A stretch of DNA of 64,000 nucleotides, taken from positions 189,563 to 253,562 of the forward strand of contig JBMOKT010000023.1 in the NCBI GenBank assembly GCA_049323895.1. Direction: 5' to 3'. A program made the position numbers and the translations under genes. The notes below the pieces were generated by a model, which searched no databases, was not told the origin of the DNA, and saw only the letters and a list, made by a program, of their open reading frames with translations. The stretch is from JBMOKT01 sp049323895. GTDB lineage: Bacteria > Bacillota > Peptococcia > Peptococcales > BICA1-8. This document shows positions 26,651 to 35,665 of the stretch, piece by piece. The stretch's first letter is position 1. Every line of letters begins with the position of its first letter.

Positions 26651-26670
26651 ATGGATTATTGTTCGTACAT
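26651..26670. promoter_or_regulatory. GntR operator site 1 (upstream of DegT-type gene)
   Basis: Contains GTTCGTACAT, the invariant half of the 20-bp element seen at 29658, 33193, 33261 and 33481. The other half is degenerate here. It lies about 90 bases before the aminotransferase start, in a 360-bp gap that holds no gene. Confidence 0.55.
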
Positions 26671-26760
26671 CCGTACCTTATTTGGTCTTTTATTAATTGC
26701 TAACTATGCTGAAAGCTTTAATTCTCTCGTATAAAAAATATTGAAAGGATTAGATTTAAA

Positions 26761-27975
26761 ATGACTACTGAATCTAAAAAAATAATTACATTTACCAAAG
26801 AGTTTACTCAGCAGGAGTCCGTTCCAATATCTGGCATTAAACGTGCAGTTGAAATATTAGAATCCGGTCGGCTGCACAGATATAACACTGCTAAAGGGGA
26901 AGTATCCGATGTCTCCATATTAGAAAAGGAGTTTGCTGATTATGTAGGTGTAAATTACTGCGTCGGTCTCTCTTCTTGCGGTAGTGCTATTTATATTGCT
27001 CTCAAGAGTGTAGGAGTAATGCCAGGGGACAAAGTCTTATGCAATTCCTTTACTTTGGCTCCGGTACCAGGGGCTATAGAAAACGCTGGTGCACACCCAG
27101 TGTTTGTAGAAATAAATGAAGACTACGTAACTGATTTAGATGACTTAGAGTGCAAAGCTGCCCAATCAGGTGCAAAATATCTGCTTTTATCTCACATGCG
27201 TGGTCACGTAGTTGATATGGATATTGTGGTAAATATCTGCAGTCGCCATGGTATAACAATGATTGAGGATTGTGCTCATACTATGGGCTGCCGTTGGGGT
27301 GGTAAATTTACAGGTACCTTTGGAAAAGTAGGATGCTATTCAACTCAAACTTACAAGCACATAAATTCCGGTGAAGGAGGACTCTTAGTAACCAACGATG
27401 ACGATGTCATTGCCAAGGCAATTCTTTATTCCGGGTCGTATATGCTATATAATCAGCATATTTCTAGACCTTCCTTAGAGGTTTTTGAACGACATAAAAA
27501 ATTTATTCCTAATTTTAGTTTACGAATGTCAAACCTTGCAGCTGCCTTAATACGGTCACAGTTAACTGAGCTAGAAGTGCAATGCAGACGCTGGAATGAT
27601 CGCTATTACTTGCTGGAGGCAGAACTTTCCGATACACCCCACATCCGCATTCCTAAGAGACCAAAGAAGGAAAGTTTTGTTGGCTCTTCCTTTCAATTCT
27701 CTCTTTTTGATACTGACCTTATATCAGTAGAGCTTTTTGTAAACACATGCGCTGAGAGAGGAGTTGAAATCAAATGGTTCGGAAATAAAGAACCAATAGG
27801 ATTTACCAGTACATGGGAGAGTTGGCAGTATGTTAAAGACTATCAGACTCTTCCTAACACAAGAAAAGTCTTGGATTTTATGTGTGATTTTCGAATACCG
27901 CTCACATTTAGTCTTGAGGATTGTAAAACTATTTCCTCTGTAATAAGGCAGGTTGCAGCAGAAATTTTTTTATGA
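26761..27975 (+). CDS. DegT/DnrJ/EryC1/StrS-family PLP aminotransferase
   Basis: 404 residues. Family features: LSSCGSAIYIALKSVGVMPGDKVL, IEDCAHTMGCRWGGKFTGTFG, and the PLP lysine in YSTQTYKHINSGEGGLLVTND. AAAGGA precedes the ATG. DegT-family enzymes usually aminate keto-sugars, but no sugar genes are near; the gene shares an operator with the taurine-type transaminase/TRAP cluster and converges on it. It may therefore act in amino-compound catabolism. Substrate unknown. Confidence 0.85.
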   Translation: MTTESKKIITFTKEFTQQESVPISGIKRAVEILESGRLHRYNTAKGEVSDVSILEKEFADYVGVNYCVGLSSCGSAIYIALKSVGVMPGDKVLCNSFTLAPVPGAIENAGAHPVFVEINEDYVTDLDDLECKAAQSGAKYLLLSHMRGHVVDMDIVVNICSRHGITMIEDCAHTMGCRWGGKFTGTFGKVGCYSTQTYKHINSGEGGLLVTNDDDVIAKAILYSGSYMLYNQHISRPSLEVFERHKKFIPNFSLRMSNLAAALIRSQLTELEVQCRRWNDRYYLLEAELSDTPHIRIPKRPKKESFVGSSFQFSLFDTDLISVELFVNTCAERGVEIKWFGNKEPIGFTSTWESWQYVKDYQTLPNTRKVLDFMCDFRIPLTFSLEDCKTISSVIRQVAAEIFL

Positions 27976-28012
27976 TGTACACGAGTTTTGCTAACTTATT
28001 AACAGTAGAAAT

Positions 28013-28091
28013 AAATGTCAAATAGAAAAAGTTATACTTTCTTAATAAGTAAAAAAAGGACCCCTGTGGCCCCTTTTACTATTTGACATTT
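28013..28091. terminator. Convergent-gene terminator within a 13-bp inverted repeat
   Basis: AAATGTCAAATAG (28013-28025) is repeated in inverse at 28079-28091. Inside is a weaker stem (TAAAAAAAGGACC...GGCCCCTTTTA). It lies between the convergent aminotransferase genes and can serve both. Confidence 0.6.
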
Positions 28092-28157
28092 AAAACTTTA
28101 TTACCTTATATAATTGATAAAATATATACATAATCTCAGCGAAAATATTTTTTTAAA

Positions 28158-29564
28158 TTATACTGTTACAGACTTCTTATACACACCATTTACTTTCTCA
28201 ATAGCTACCCGTATCGAAGCTATAACTTTATCTGCTTCTTCTTTTGAAATCACTAAAGGAGGAGCTAAAAAAATAACATTATTTTGGTTAATCATAGCCC
28301 TGGTCATCTTCCCAACTAATACTCCCTGTTTATTAATTTCGGTAATTAATTGGGAAACTATTTTTTCACTGGCAGGTATTTTGCTTGTTTTATCTTCTAT
28401 TAATTCAATACCAATAATCAAACCTTTTCCACGAACTTCACCAACAATTGAAAAGTTTTCAAATTCTTTCATATTGCTTAGTAAGTAATTCCCCATCTTT
28501 TCGCTATTGCAGACAAGATTCTCCCCTTCAATAATATTTATATTTTCCAATGCCCCTGCTGCCATAGCAGCAGAACCAGGAAAAGTGCTAATGTCTCTAA
28601 AATATCCCATCTTATCCGACTCACCGGTGATAAACTGATCAAAAAGATACTGTTTAGCAACAAATGCTGATAAAGGAACATATCCACTGGTAAATCCTTT
28701 AGCAATTGTAACTATATCGGGTTTTACATCAAAATGATAATGACCAAACATTTTTCCTGTTCTCCCAAATCCGTTAACTACTTCATCCATTATCATTAAT
28801 ATTTCATATTTATTACATATTTCTTGAATGATCTTAAAATACTCATCGGGTGGGACAAGTATACCACCACCGGAAGTAATTGGCTCTAAAATTACTGCTC
28901 CTACTGTATCTTCTCCCTCTTTTTTAATGATGTTTTCCAACTCCGTAGCACAATCTATATCACAATCAGGATATCTCTTGTTAAAAGGACATCTATAACA
29001 ATAACAAGGTGACATTTCTAAAAAACCTGGTACCAAAGGTTCAAATCCCATCTTTCTCTCTGGCTGACCTGTTGCGGATAAAGCAGCAAATGTGCCTCCG
29101 TGATAATCTCGTAGGCGAGAAACAATTTTGTATTTATCCTTATTTTTGTATTTCAAACGAAAATATTGTCTTACCATTTTAAATGCTTTTTCATTAGCTT
29201 CTGACCCAGTGTTTGTATAAAAAACTTTTTGAAACTCGGGCAGTATTGATATTATTTTTTTTGCTAAAGTTAATGACGCAGGGTTACCCGCCGTTGGAGC
29301 AAAAAAACTTAATTTTTCCATTTGTTCACTTACCCTATCAGCAATTGTTTTTCGTCCATAACCAACATTAACTGCCCAAACTCCTCCTGCCGACGCATCA
29401 ATATATTCTCTACCATGAATATCTTTAACAATACATCCCTTTCCTTCTACTATTATTTGAGGGACTTCATGCTGGAATTTGACATGATTCGTAATATGAT
29501 GCCATAAATATTTTCTATCAATATCAACTAGCTCCATATCAGACAGCGGTATTTTTTTTTGCAT
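28158..29564 (-). CDS. Class III aminotransferase, taurine-pyruvate aminotransferase-like
   Basis: 468 residues from the ATG at 29564. Features of class III PLP transaminases: YTNTGSEANEKAFKMVRQY, LRDYHGGTFAALSATGQ, ILEPITSGGGILVPPDEYF, MDEVVNGFGRTGKMF and the PLP lysine in TIAKGFTSGYVPL. The opening (DRKYLWHHITNHVKF ... IVEGKGCIVKDIHGREYIDASAGGVWAVNVGYG) closely follows Tpa of taurine-fermenting bacteria, which moves the amino group of taurine to pyruvate. A four-Cys insert (CYCYRCPFNKRYPDCDIDC) is unusual. Other omega-amino acids are possible; no sulfoacetaldehyde enzyme is in the window. Confidence 0.8.
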   Translation of the reverse strand: MQKKIPLSDMELVDIDRKYLWHHITNHVKFQHEVPQIIVEGKGCIVKDIHGREYIDASAGGVWAVNVGYGRKTIADRVSEQMEKLSFFAPTAGNPASLTLAKKIISILPEFQKVFYTNTGSEANEKAFKMVRQYFRLKYKNKDKYKIVSRLRDYHGGTFAALSATGQPERKMGFEPLVPGFLEMSPCYCYRCPFNKRYPDCDIDCATELENIIKKEGEDTVGAVILEPITSGGGILVPPDEYFKIIQEICNKYEILMIMDEVVNGFGRTGKMFGHYHFDVKPDIVTIAKGFTSGYVPLSAFVAKQYLFDQFITGESDKMGYFRDISTFPGSAAMAAGALENINIIEGENLVCNSEKMGNYLLSNMKEFENFSIVGEVRGKGLIIGIELIEDKTSKIPASEKIVSQLITEINKQGVLVGKMTRAMINQNNVIFLAPPLVISKEEADKVIASIRVAIEKVNGVYKKSVTV

Positions 29565-29657
29565 AGAACCCAATTCCTTTCAAATTTGTTTTTATTAAAC
29601 ATATATTAAATATTGCTGTAATTATAACAATTAACTTTTATAGCTTAATACTAATTA

Positions 29658-29677
29658 ATGTACGCATGTTCGTACAT
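29658..29677. promoter_or_regulatory. GntR operator site 2 (upstream of transaminase)
   Basis: ATGTACGCATGTTCGTACAT: 7-bp arms in perfect inverted repeat around a 6-base centre, about 94 bases before the transaminase start. It is the most symmetrical of the five copies. Confidence 0.7.
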
Positions 29678-29738
29678 ATTTAAGTAGTATATGAATAACC
29701 ATATGATTTTTTGACTTATTTTTATGCATTTTACCAAG

Positions 29739-31037
29739 TTACTTTACTACGTAGCCTAATAGCAACTTAGGAAGGAATAGAACTACCTCGGGAAAAAATA
29801 TTATTATTATTGTTGCTACCATTATTACTAACATAAATGGCAAGACTGCTTTGGCCGCTTCTTCTAGACTTATGTTTCCGACACTCATTGCTACAAAAAG
29901 ATTCACACCCAAAGGAGGTGTTAACATTGCAATTTGATTGGTCATGACCATCATAATTCCTAAATGTATAGGATCAATACCAACCTGCCGGGCAAGGGGT
30001 ACAAGAATGGGAGTAACAACAGCCATCGTAGCTAATTCTTCCATAAACATTCCTAAAATAAAAAGAAACCCAGCAATCATTAATAATATTACCTGTGGAT
30101 CAGTACTCACAGACATACTCCACTTAGCAAGATTCTGTGGAACTTGATACATAGTAAGAAAACGTGCAAATAATTGAGTTACTCCTATTACCATTAACAC
30201 CATTCCTGAGGTTTCAGCAGCACTAATAAATGAATCCCATAACAAATTTAAATTTCTTAATTTTTTTGTTATAAAAAAGCCTACCAGTAATGAATACAAT
30301 ACAGCCACAACTGATGCTTCAACTGGAGTAAATATTCCTGCATAGATACCTCCAAGTATAACTATAGGTGCACCAAGGGACCATTTGTTTTTCCAAAGTA
30401 TTTTAATAAACTCATCAACTGTATAAGATCTTTCAGAACCTTTATAGCCTCGTTTTCGTGCAATAAAGTATGCTGTCATTATTAGCATTGCTCCAACTAA
30501 AAATCCAGGAAGAAAACCTGCCATAAAAAGTCCTGTAACAGATACATTTCCAATAACCCCATAAACTATCATCGGGTTACTCGGAGGAATTAGAATTCCC
30601 ATAGTACCACCCGTCGCGCAAATGCCAGCTGCATAATCCTTTTCATAACCTTCCTTTATCATTGCAGGTATCATTAAAGTACCCATTGTAGCTGCAGTTG
30701 CAGGTCCTGAGCCAATAAGTGCTGCTAAAAACATACAACCCATAATGGTTACTATCCCCAGTCCACCTCTCACTCTTCCCACTATTGCTTGCATTGTTTC
30801 TACAATCTGCAATGCCATATCAGCTCTTTGCATTAAAGCTCCTGCAAAAATAAAAGCAGGTATTGCTAATAGAGGAAACATTTCAGCCATTTTAAAAAGA
30901 TCCAGAGGAATAATTGTAAGAGGAATATCTGTCATAGTAAGAACAATAAATGCAGACATACCCAGAGAAACAAATATAGGGACTCCTAGTAATAGACAAG
31001 AAAATAGAATTATCCAAATTAACATTTCAACTTGCAT
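29739..31037 (-). CDS. TRAP transporter large permease (DctM family)
   Basis: 432 residues and about twelve membrane segments. It has the DctM marks GSGPATAATMGTLMIPAMIKEGY, GGTMGILIPPSNPMIVYG and, in the second half, LTPPLGVNLFVAMSV. It overlaps the small-subunit gene by 11 bases. Together with 31027-31530 and 31650-32714 it makes a complete Na+-driven TRAP system for an organic anion, probably the transaminase substrate. Confidence 0.92.
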   Translation of the reverse strand: MQVEMLIWIILFSCLLLGVPIFVSLGMSAFIVLTMTDIPLTIIPLDLFKMAEMFPLLAIPAFIFAGALMQRADMALQIVETMQAIVGRVRGGLGIVTIMGCMFLAALIGSGPATAATMGTLMIPAMIKEGYEKDYAAGICATGGTMGILIPPSNPMIVYGVIGNVSVTGLFMAGFLPGFLVGAMLIMTAYFIARKRGYKGSERSYTVDEFIKILWKNKWSLGAPIVILGGIYAGIFTPVEASVVAVLYSLLVGFFITKKLRNLNLLWDSFISAAETSGMVLMVIGVTQLFARFLTMYQVPQNLAKWSMSVSTDPQVILLMIAGFLFILGMFMEELATMAVVTPILVPLARQVGIDPIHLGIMMVMTNQIAMLTPPLGVNLFVAMSVGNISLEEAAKAVLPFMLVIMVATIIIIFFPEVVLFLPKLLLGYVVK

Positions 31038-31530
31038 TAAGATTTCCTCCTTCCTTCTTTGCCTTGAAATAATCTAGATAGTAGTTTTGTAATATTCTTA
31101 CAGTCATAAGGAAAAATGAAAGAGGAACTATTATGAATATATATTTAATGTCCCATCCAAGTACAGGGGATATATATTTATTTTTACCCATACTAATAAA
31201 GACTTCTAAGCCTTTATATATTACAACGCAATTAAATACTAACCATATTAAATCACTTGACCACGTGAATAATTTACGAATCTTTGCCGGCAACGGTTTA
31301 AATTGCGCAGTGACACGAATATGAGTTTTATTCTTGGTAGATAAGATGGTTGCAAAATATACCAAAAATAAGAAAGCATATCTTGAAATTTCTTCCGACC
31401 AAGGCAAAGATTTACCTACGAAATACCGGAAATACACTTGTAACAAAAGACTAATAACCATTGTTGACATAAATACTACACAAAAAAATTCTTCAAAATT
31501 TTTAATAAACCATGATATGCTTTTCTTCAT
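31027..31530 (-). CDS. TRAP transporter small permease (DctQ family)
   Basis: 167 residues with four membrane segments. The DctQ core RYFVGKSLPWSEEISRYAFLFLVYFATILS and the following KNKTHIRV are present. It is separated from the binding-protein gene by a 119-base gap holding a 19-bp hairpin, and overlaps the large permease gene. Confidence 0.9.
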   Translation of the reverse strand: MKKSISWFIKNFEEFFCVVFMSTMVISLLLQVYFRYFVGKSLPWSEEISRYAFLFLVYFATILSTKNKTHIRVTAQFKPLPAKIRKLFTWSSDLIWLVFNCVVIYKGLEVFISMGKNKYISPVLGWDIKYIFIIVPLSFFLMTVRILQNYYLDYFKAKKEGGNLNAS

Positions 31531-31595
31531 TTATAGAAAACCCCCATTTATAATTTTACATTTTTTTCACAAATAAAAAAAATAAGGGGAAGTAA

Positions 31596-31637
31596 GATGC
31601 TTTGTAAAAGGTGAGATATCACCTTTTACAAAGCATC
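31596..31637 (-). promoter_or_regulatory. Perfect 19-bp hairpin between dctP and dctQ
   Basis: GATGCTTTGTAAAAGGTGA pairs perfectly with its complement across a GATA loop. It sits right after the binding-protein stop codon. On the minus strand a T-rich stretch follows only some 15 bases later. It probably stabilises the dctP mRNA and causes partial termination, so that more binding protein than permease is made. Confidence 0.7.
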
Positions 31638-31649
31638 GAATATCAAAAT

Positions 31650-32714
31650 TTAAGGCAACTTTTTACCTAGTACGTCCATCAAAGCAGAAACCGTTTCTTT
31701 ACCGCCAACTTTATCATAATATTTAGGCCAGTCGGCTTTTGCTTTTTCAATCCACACAGCTTCATCTTTAGGAGTAGGAGATAAAGTTACTTTACCTTTC
31801 ATTTGCTCCTTAGCTTTATTAAGAAAATCTTTATTAAAATCTCTCGCCCATTCTGTAGTCTCTTTTCCCGCCTTTATTATTGCGTTTCGAATATCTTCTG
31901 GTTGACTTTGCAGCCATTCCTCTTTTACTACAATTGCTCCAACATCATATTTATAATGTATCTCGGTAATATACTTTAACATTTCATATAAATTTGTACT
32001 ATAAAAGTCACCATAGGGAAGTTCCAAACCATCAATTACACCCTGTTGGACCGCATTAATTGTTTCATCCCAGGCAATTGGGGTTGCGTTTACTCCCCAC
32101 GATTGAAAAGCACCTAGCATCATGGGATTTTTTGGAACTCTTATTTTCAATCCTTGCAAATCATCAATTGTTTCAATGGGCTTATCGGTTTTTGTTCCTA
32201 AAACCCTAGGTCCTTGTTCAAACCAGGTTATAGCTCTGAGTCCGGATTCCTTCGTAATTTTCTCGTTAAGCTTATCAGCCATTGCATCGATGGCTTTGTT
32301 AAATTCCTCACTGCTTTCTACAAGGTATGGAAGGTCAAACATCCCAAAAGTAGGAGCAAATGGTGAATAATTATTTACCGATTCAATAGTTGCCTCTATT
32401 ATCCCCTGCTGTATATCCTGAACAGATTTTTCTGCGCTTCCAAGCTGACTACCTGGATAAATTTGAACCTCTACTTGTCCATTAGAATAAGCTCCAACTA
32501 GTTCTTTGAACTTTTCTGATGTGTGTTGAAATACACTGTCAGTTCCAACTCCATGGGTAATTTTTATTACAACTTTTTTCTTTTCCTCTTTTGGCTGGGA
32601 TGAATTATCTTTTTCAGTTTTTCCGCCACTTTGCCCACACCCCGTTAAAACTAGTGTTGAAGCTAGTAATATCACCATAAAATAAACAAACACCTTTGTC
32701 TTTAAAAATCTCAT
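31650..32714 (-). CDS. TRAP transporter solute-binding lipoprotein (DctP family)
   Basis: 354 residues from the ATG at 32714, preceded by an AAAGGAGTGGAG site. Lipobox LVLTGC at about residue 26, then the DctP domain: ITHGVGTDSVFQHTSEKFKELV, YPGSQLGSAEKSVQDIQQG, DLQGLKIRVPKNPMM with the conserved carboxylate-binding Arg, and VQQGVIDGLELP. It captures an organic acid outside the membrane for the permease encoded downstream. Neighbouring genes suggest an amino-sulfonate or amino acid derivative. Confidence 0.92.
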   Translation of the reverse strand: MRFLKTKVFVYFMVILLASTLVLTGCGQSGGKTEKDNSSQPKEEKKKVVIKITHGVGTDSVFQHTSEKFKELVGAYSNGQVEVQIYPGSQLGSAEKSVQDIQQGIIEATIESVNNYSPFAPTFGMFDLPYLVESSEEFNKAIDAMADKLNEKITKESGLRAITWFEQGPRVLGTKTDKPIETIDDLQGLKIRVPKNPMMLGAFQSWGVNATPIAWDETINAVQQGVIDGLELPYGDFYSTNLYEMLKYITEIHYKYDVGAIVVKEEWLQSQPEDIRNAIIKAGKETTEWARDFNKDFLNKAKEQMKGKVTLSPTPKDEAVWIEKAKADWPKYYDKVGGKETVSALMDVLGKKLP

Positions 32715-32748
32715 CCTCTCCACTCCTTTTTTAAATTATTAAACACTT

Positions 32749-33111
32749 TTACCAATTCCTTATATTATCCATGTTAATTGCAGGAGCAAAAATACCTAAA
32801 AATTCAAAGTCTTCTTCACTAATGTTTTTGGTTTCGTGATATGCTTTGGGTGGTATGTATAGGGCTGAATTAGGTTCTAGAACAAATTCTTCTTGATCCA
32901 CCACTACTACCCCTTTACCTTTAAGACAATAATAAACCTCTACTTCCTCTTCATGTACATGCTTAGGACCTTTCTGCCCAGGCTCAAAACGGAAGAGTCC
33001 AATACTCATATGGGCACCAGGTATTGTAACATCATCAAAAAATATTTTTGCATAGCGAGTATAGGGTTCAGGAGCCTTATACTCAATTAATTTTGCCTTC
33101 TCAAATAGCAT
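32749..33111 (-). CDS. Small cupin-domain protein
   Basis: 120 residues from the ATG at 33111, which has a GAGGAGAG site. A single cupin_2 barrel: GPKHVHEEEVEVYYCLKGKG (metal-binding His, His, Glu) and PPKAYHETKN (third His). First gene of the TRAP operon, under the operators at 33193 and 33261. It could be a metal-dependent enzyme (isomerase, dioxygenase) or a sensor for the imported compound. Confidence 0.85.
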   Translation of the reverse strand: MLFEKAKLIEYKAPEPYTRYAKIFFDDVTIPGAHMSIGLFRFEPGQKGPKHVHEEEVEVYYCLKGKGVVVVDQEEFVLEPNSALYIPPKAYHETKNISEEDFEFLGIFAPAINMDNIRNW

Positions 33112-33192
33112 TTTTGTCTCTCCTCTCAATTTATCCTATAAAAAAACTAAATATATAATTGAAATTAATACCACCTCTTTTTCTTTTGCATA

Positions 33193-33212
33193 ATGTACAG
33201 ATGTTCGTACAT
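33193..33212. promoter_or_regulatory. GntR operator site 3 (cupin-TRAP promoter)
   Basis: ATGTACAGATGTTCGTACAT, 82 bases upstream of the cupin start. It shares the 12-base core ATGTTCGTACAT with sites 2, 4 and 5. Confidence 0.65.
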
Positions 33213-33260
33213 GTGCATTTATTATTAATTACTTTTTCATGGTTTTATTCACTCGGACTA

Positions 33261-33280
33261 ATGTATGTATGTTCGTACAT
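33261..33280. promoter_or_regulatory. GntR operator site 4
   Basis: ATGTATGTATGTTCGTACAT, 68 bases (about 6.5 helical turns) from site 3, upstream of the cupin-TRAP operon. Confidence 0.65.
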
Positions 33281-33362
33281 CTAAGTTAGTTATTCTATAT
33301 TAATTCTTATATTCCTTCATTCTATTAAAAATATTTGAAATTTTTTTATAATTATTTTTTTC

Positions 33363-33391
33363 AAAAAAAAACCCATAAGCAATGCTCATGG
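33363..33391 (-). terminator. Terminator of the second GntR gene
   Basis: On the minus strand CCATGAGC...GCTTATGG is followed by a run of nine or more T, downstream of the GntR stop codon at 33566. Confidence 0.65.
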
Positions 33392-33480
33392 TAAAAAGGG
33401 GAGGATACGAAGATATATAATTAACAAGGGGGTAAAATAGCTTTTCTTAACAGACTAAGTCATAAATTTAATGCGTCCTG

Positions 33481-33500
33481 TTGTGTGGATGTTCGTACAT
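33481..33500. promoter_or_regulatory. GntR operator site 5
   Basis: Carries the ATGTTCGTACAT core with a weak left half. It lies between the GntR stop codon and its terminator, unusual for a promoter operator, so it may act at a distance or be a remnant. Confidence 0.5.
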
Positions 33501-33565
33501 CTATTGATAACTTTCTCCATTGCCCGTAAAAATCCTTTAATTTTTTATTTTGATTTTAAAAAAAT

Positions 33566-34297
33566 TTATATTTTTTTTCTATCAAAGCTTACAACAAATG
33601 CATACATATCTGGTCTATATACACTTTGTTCATATTCTATTGTGTTTCCTTCTTGATCATAGTTAATTCTTTCAATAAATAATACCCACATTGAATCAGG
33701 TATATTTAATAACCCACATTCTTCTGGAGTAGGTACTCTAGCAGTAATAATCTGTTTAGCTTCCCAGAGCTTCAATCCAACTTCATTTTCTAGTAAATTA
33801 TATGTTGATGTATTCTCAAGATTATGCTGCGATAATTTATAACCTATTTCCAGAGGATAATAATAGTACTCAACACCAATAGGAATATCATTTGCATATC
33901 GAACTCTTTGGATAAGATAAAACTTATCTGTCCCTAATGTTCTACCAACTTCTTTAGGTAAAGATGTTTCATATTTAGTTATTAATTTTATATTAGGTTT
34001 CATACCCATCTCATTTACTATGTCTTCATAGGTTCTAAAACTACCTAACCATTCTTCCACTGGTTTAAAGGATATAAATGTTCCTTTCCCATGAACCTTC
34101 TCTAATATTCCATCATCTACCAGAGCAGTAATTGCTTGTCTTACTGTTGATCTAGCAACGGAAAATCTATTCATTAACTCTAGTTCGCCTGGTATTTTCT
34201 CTTTATGAATCCCATTCATAATTTCTTGCTCTAATATTATTCTTATTTGTACATGTAATGGAATATGGCTTTTAAAATCTATTTCCAATTTTTCCAC
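33566..34297 (-). CDS. GntR-family regulator, HutC/UTRA subfamily
   Basis: About 243 residues. The winged helix reads IPLHVQIRIILEQEIM, IPGELELMNRFSVARSTVRQAI, GKGTFISF. The UTRA domain follows (FYLIQRVRYANDIPIGVEYYYYPLEIG, MWVLFIERINYDQEGNTIEYEQSVYRPD). The start is either the GTG at 34297 or, better placed from the GAGGTGG site, a TTG at 34288. It lies beside the cupin-TRAP-transaminase cluster and five copies of one inverted repeat, so it is the likely regulator of that set. Confidence 0.9.
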   Translation of the reverse strand: MEKLEIDFKSHIPLHVQIRIILEQEIMNGIHKEKIPGELELMNRFSVARSTVRQAITALVDDGILEKVHGKGTFISFKPVEEWLGSFRTYEDIVNEMGMKPNIKLITKYETSLPKEVGRTLGTDKFYLIQRVRYANDIPIGVEYYYYPLEIGYKLSQHNLENTSTYNLLENEVGLKLWEAKQIITARVPTPEECGLLNIPDSMWVLFIERINYDQEGNTIEYEQSVYRPDMYAFVVSFDRKKI

Positions 34298-34387
34298 CTC
34301 TTTTGTGACAGTTATTTATTTTTCAAAACTTATTATATATACTAAGTAAATTTAAGTAAACCAAATTTTATTGTTGGTAAATGGGAC

Positions 34388-35665
34388 TTATTGTCCGTAG
34401 GACGGGGGGGACGCAGCCACCACCATATTGCGGCCTGCTCTTTTTGCTTGGTACATAGCTGCATCAGCTTCTTTAATTATTTTTTCAGGATTATTCCCAT
34501 CATGGGGAAAACTAGAAACTCCAATACTAACAGTTATACTTAATTCCTTATCACTTTTAGTTGTTGAAAAAGTCTCACTTGCAATATTTTCTCTTAATCT
34601 TTCTAATACCATTACACCAGTAGATTGTACAGTTTCCGGAAGTAATATAATGAACTCTTCACCACCATAACGGCAAACTACATCGGTGGCTCTTAAATTT
34701 TCCTGCATTCTTTTTACTAAAGTCTTTAAAACTTCATCTCCTACCACGTGACCAAAACTATCATTAACATTCTTGAAATAGTCAATATCGACTATCGCCA
34801 GGGAAAATTCCTTGTCTTCTAGTTTTGATTGAATAACTTCCTCATCTAACCGCCTTAACAAATAACGACGGTTAAAAGCACGGGTTAAATCATCCTGGAA
34901 AATTAAGTCTTCAGAAAGTTCAATGCGATTCAGAATTGCATCAATACGGGCAACTAATTCCTCTACAGGGATAGGTTTGCACAGGTAATCATCAGCACCT
35001 GTTGCAAACCCGGCTAATTTATCCTGTAATTTACTCTTTACAGTTAGAAAGATTATGGGGACCAACTTAAAGCGGGAATTAGAACGAATTCTACGGCAAA
35101 ATTCTATACCATTTAATGCAGGTAAAATAATATCTAAAACAATAAGATCTGGCTGCTCACGTTCAAGGTAATCTTCGGCTTCTAAAGTGTTATGGCAAAT
35201 GATAACTGCAAATCCCTCTCTGACAAGACTTTTCTCAAGTAAATCAGTAATTGCATAATCGTCATCAACAACTAAAATTTTTCTTTTTTGCAGCTTTTTA
35301 CCAACGCCAAATTTTAAATTATTTATATTTTCCAACTGATTCAACGTGTCTATAATTTCATTCATTCTCTGCAATAGAAAGGATTCCATTCCCTTTCCAA
35401 ATTCAACATTGTAATCTTTAACCAGATTTAAGGCTATCTCCATTTCAGAAGCTGGCTCAGCGATATCCCACACACCTACGGTTCGACCGGAACCTTTTAA
35501 AGTATGGGCAAACTTATAGAGGGTTGTACATGCTACTTGATTATAACCCTGATGTAAAAGTGTTTCGAGAGAAGCTTGAGCCTCAGGAAGCCTTTCTTGT
35601 ACTTCTTGGATAAAAATTTTTTTTGCCTCAGCAAAAGTTCTTTTTGAAAAAGCCCGTTCAGTCAT
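34388..35665 (-). CDS. Hpt-REC-GGDEF response regulator (diguanylate cyclase)
   Basis: 425 residues with three domains. Residues 10-110 form an Hpt bundle with phospho-acceptor His in FAHTLKGSG. Residues about 130-245 are a receiver (ILVVDDDYAITDLL, Asp in LIVLDIILP, Lys in DYLCKPIP). Residues 255-420 are GGDEF: DDLTRAFNRRYLLRRL, IVDIDYFKNVNDSFGHVVGD, CRYGGEEFIILL, with an RATD I-site. The start overlaps the histidine-kinase gene by 8 bases. It probably receives phosphate from the kinase's receiver through its Hpt domain and sets c-di-GMP output. Confidence 0.92.
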   Translation of the reverse strand: MTERAFSKRTFAEAKKIFIQEVQERLPEAQASLETLLHQGYNQVACTTLYKFAHTLKGSGRTVGVWDIAEPASEMEIALNLVKDYNVEFGKGMESFLLQRMNEIIDTLNQLENINNLKFGVGKKLQKRKILVVDDDYAITDLLEKSLVREGFAVIICHNTLEAEDYLEREQPDLIVLDIILPALNGIEFCRRIRSNSRFKLVPIIFLTVKSKLQDKLAGFATGADDYLCKPIPVEELVARIDAILNRIELSEDLIFQDDLTRAFNRRYLLRRLDEEVIQSKLEDKEFSLAIVDIDYFKNVNDSFGHVVGDEVLKTLVKRMQENLRATDVVCRYGGEEFIILLPETVQSTGVMVLERLRENIASETFSTTKSDKELSITVSIGVSSFPHDGNNPEKIIKEADAAMYQAKRAGRNMVVAASPPSYGQ

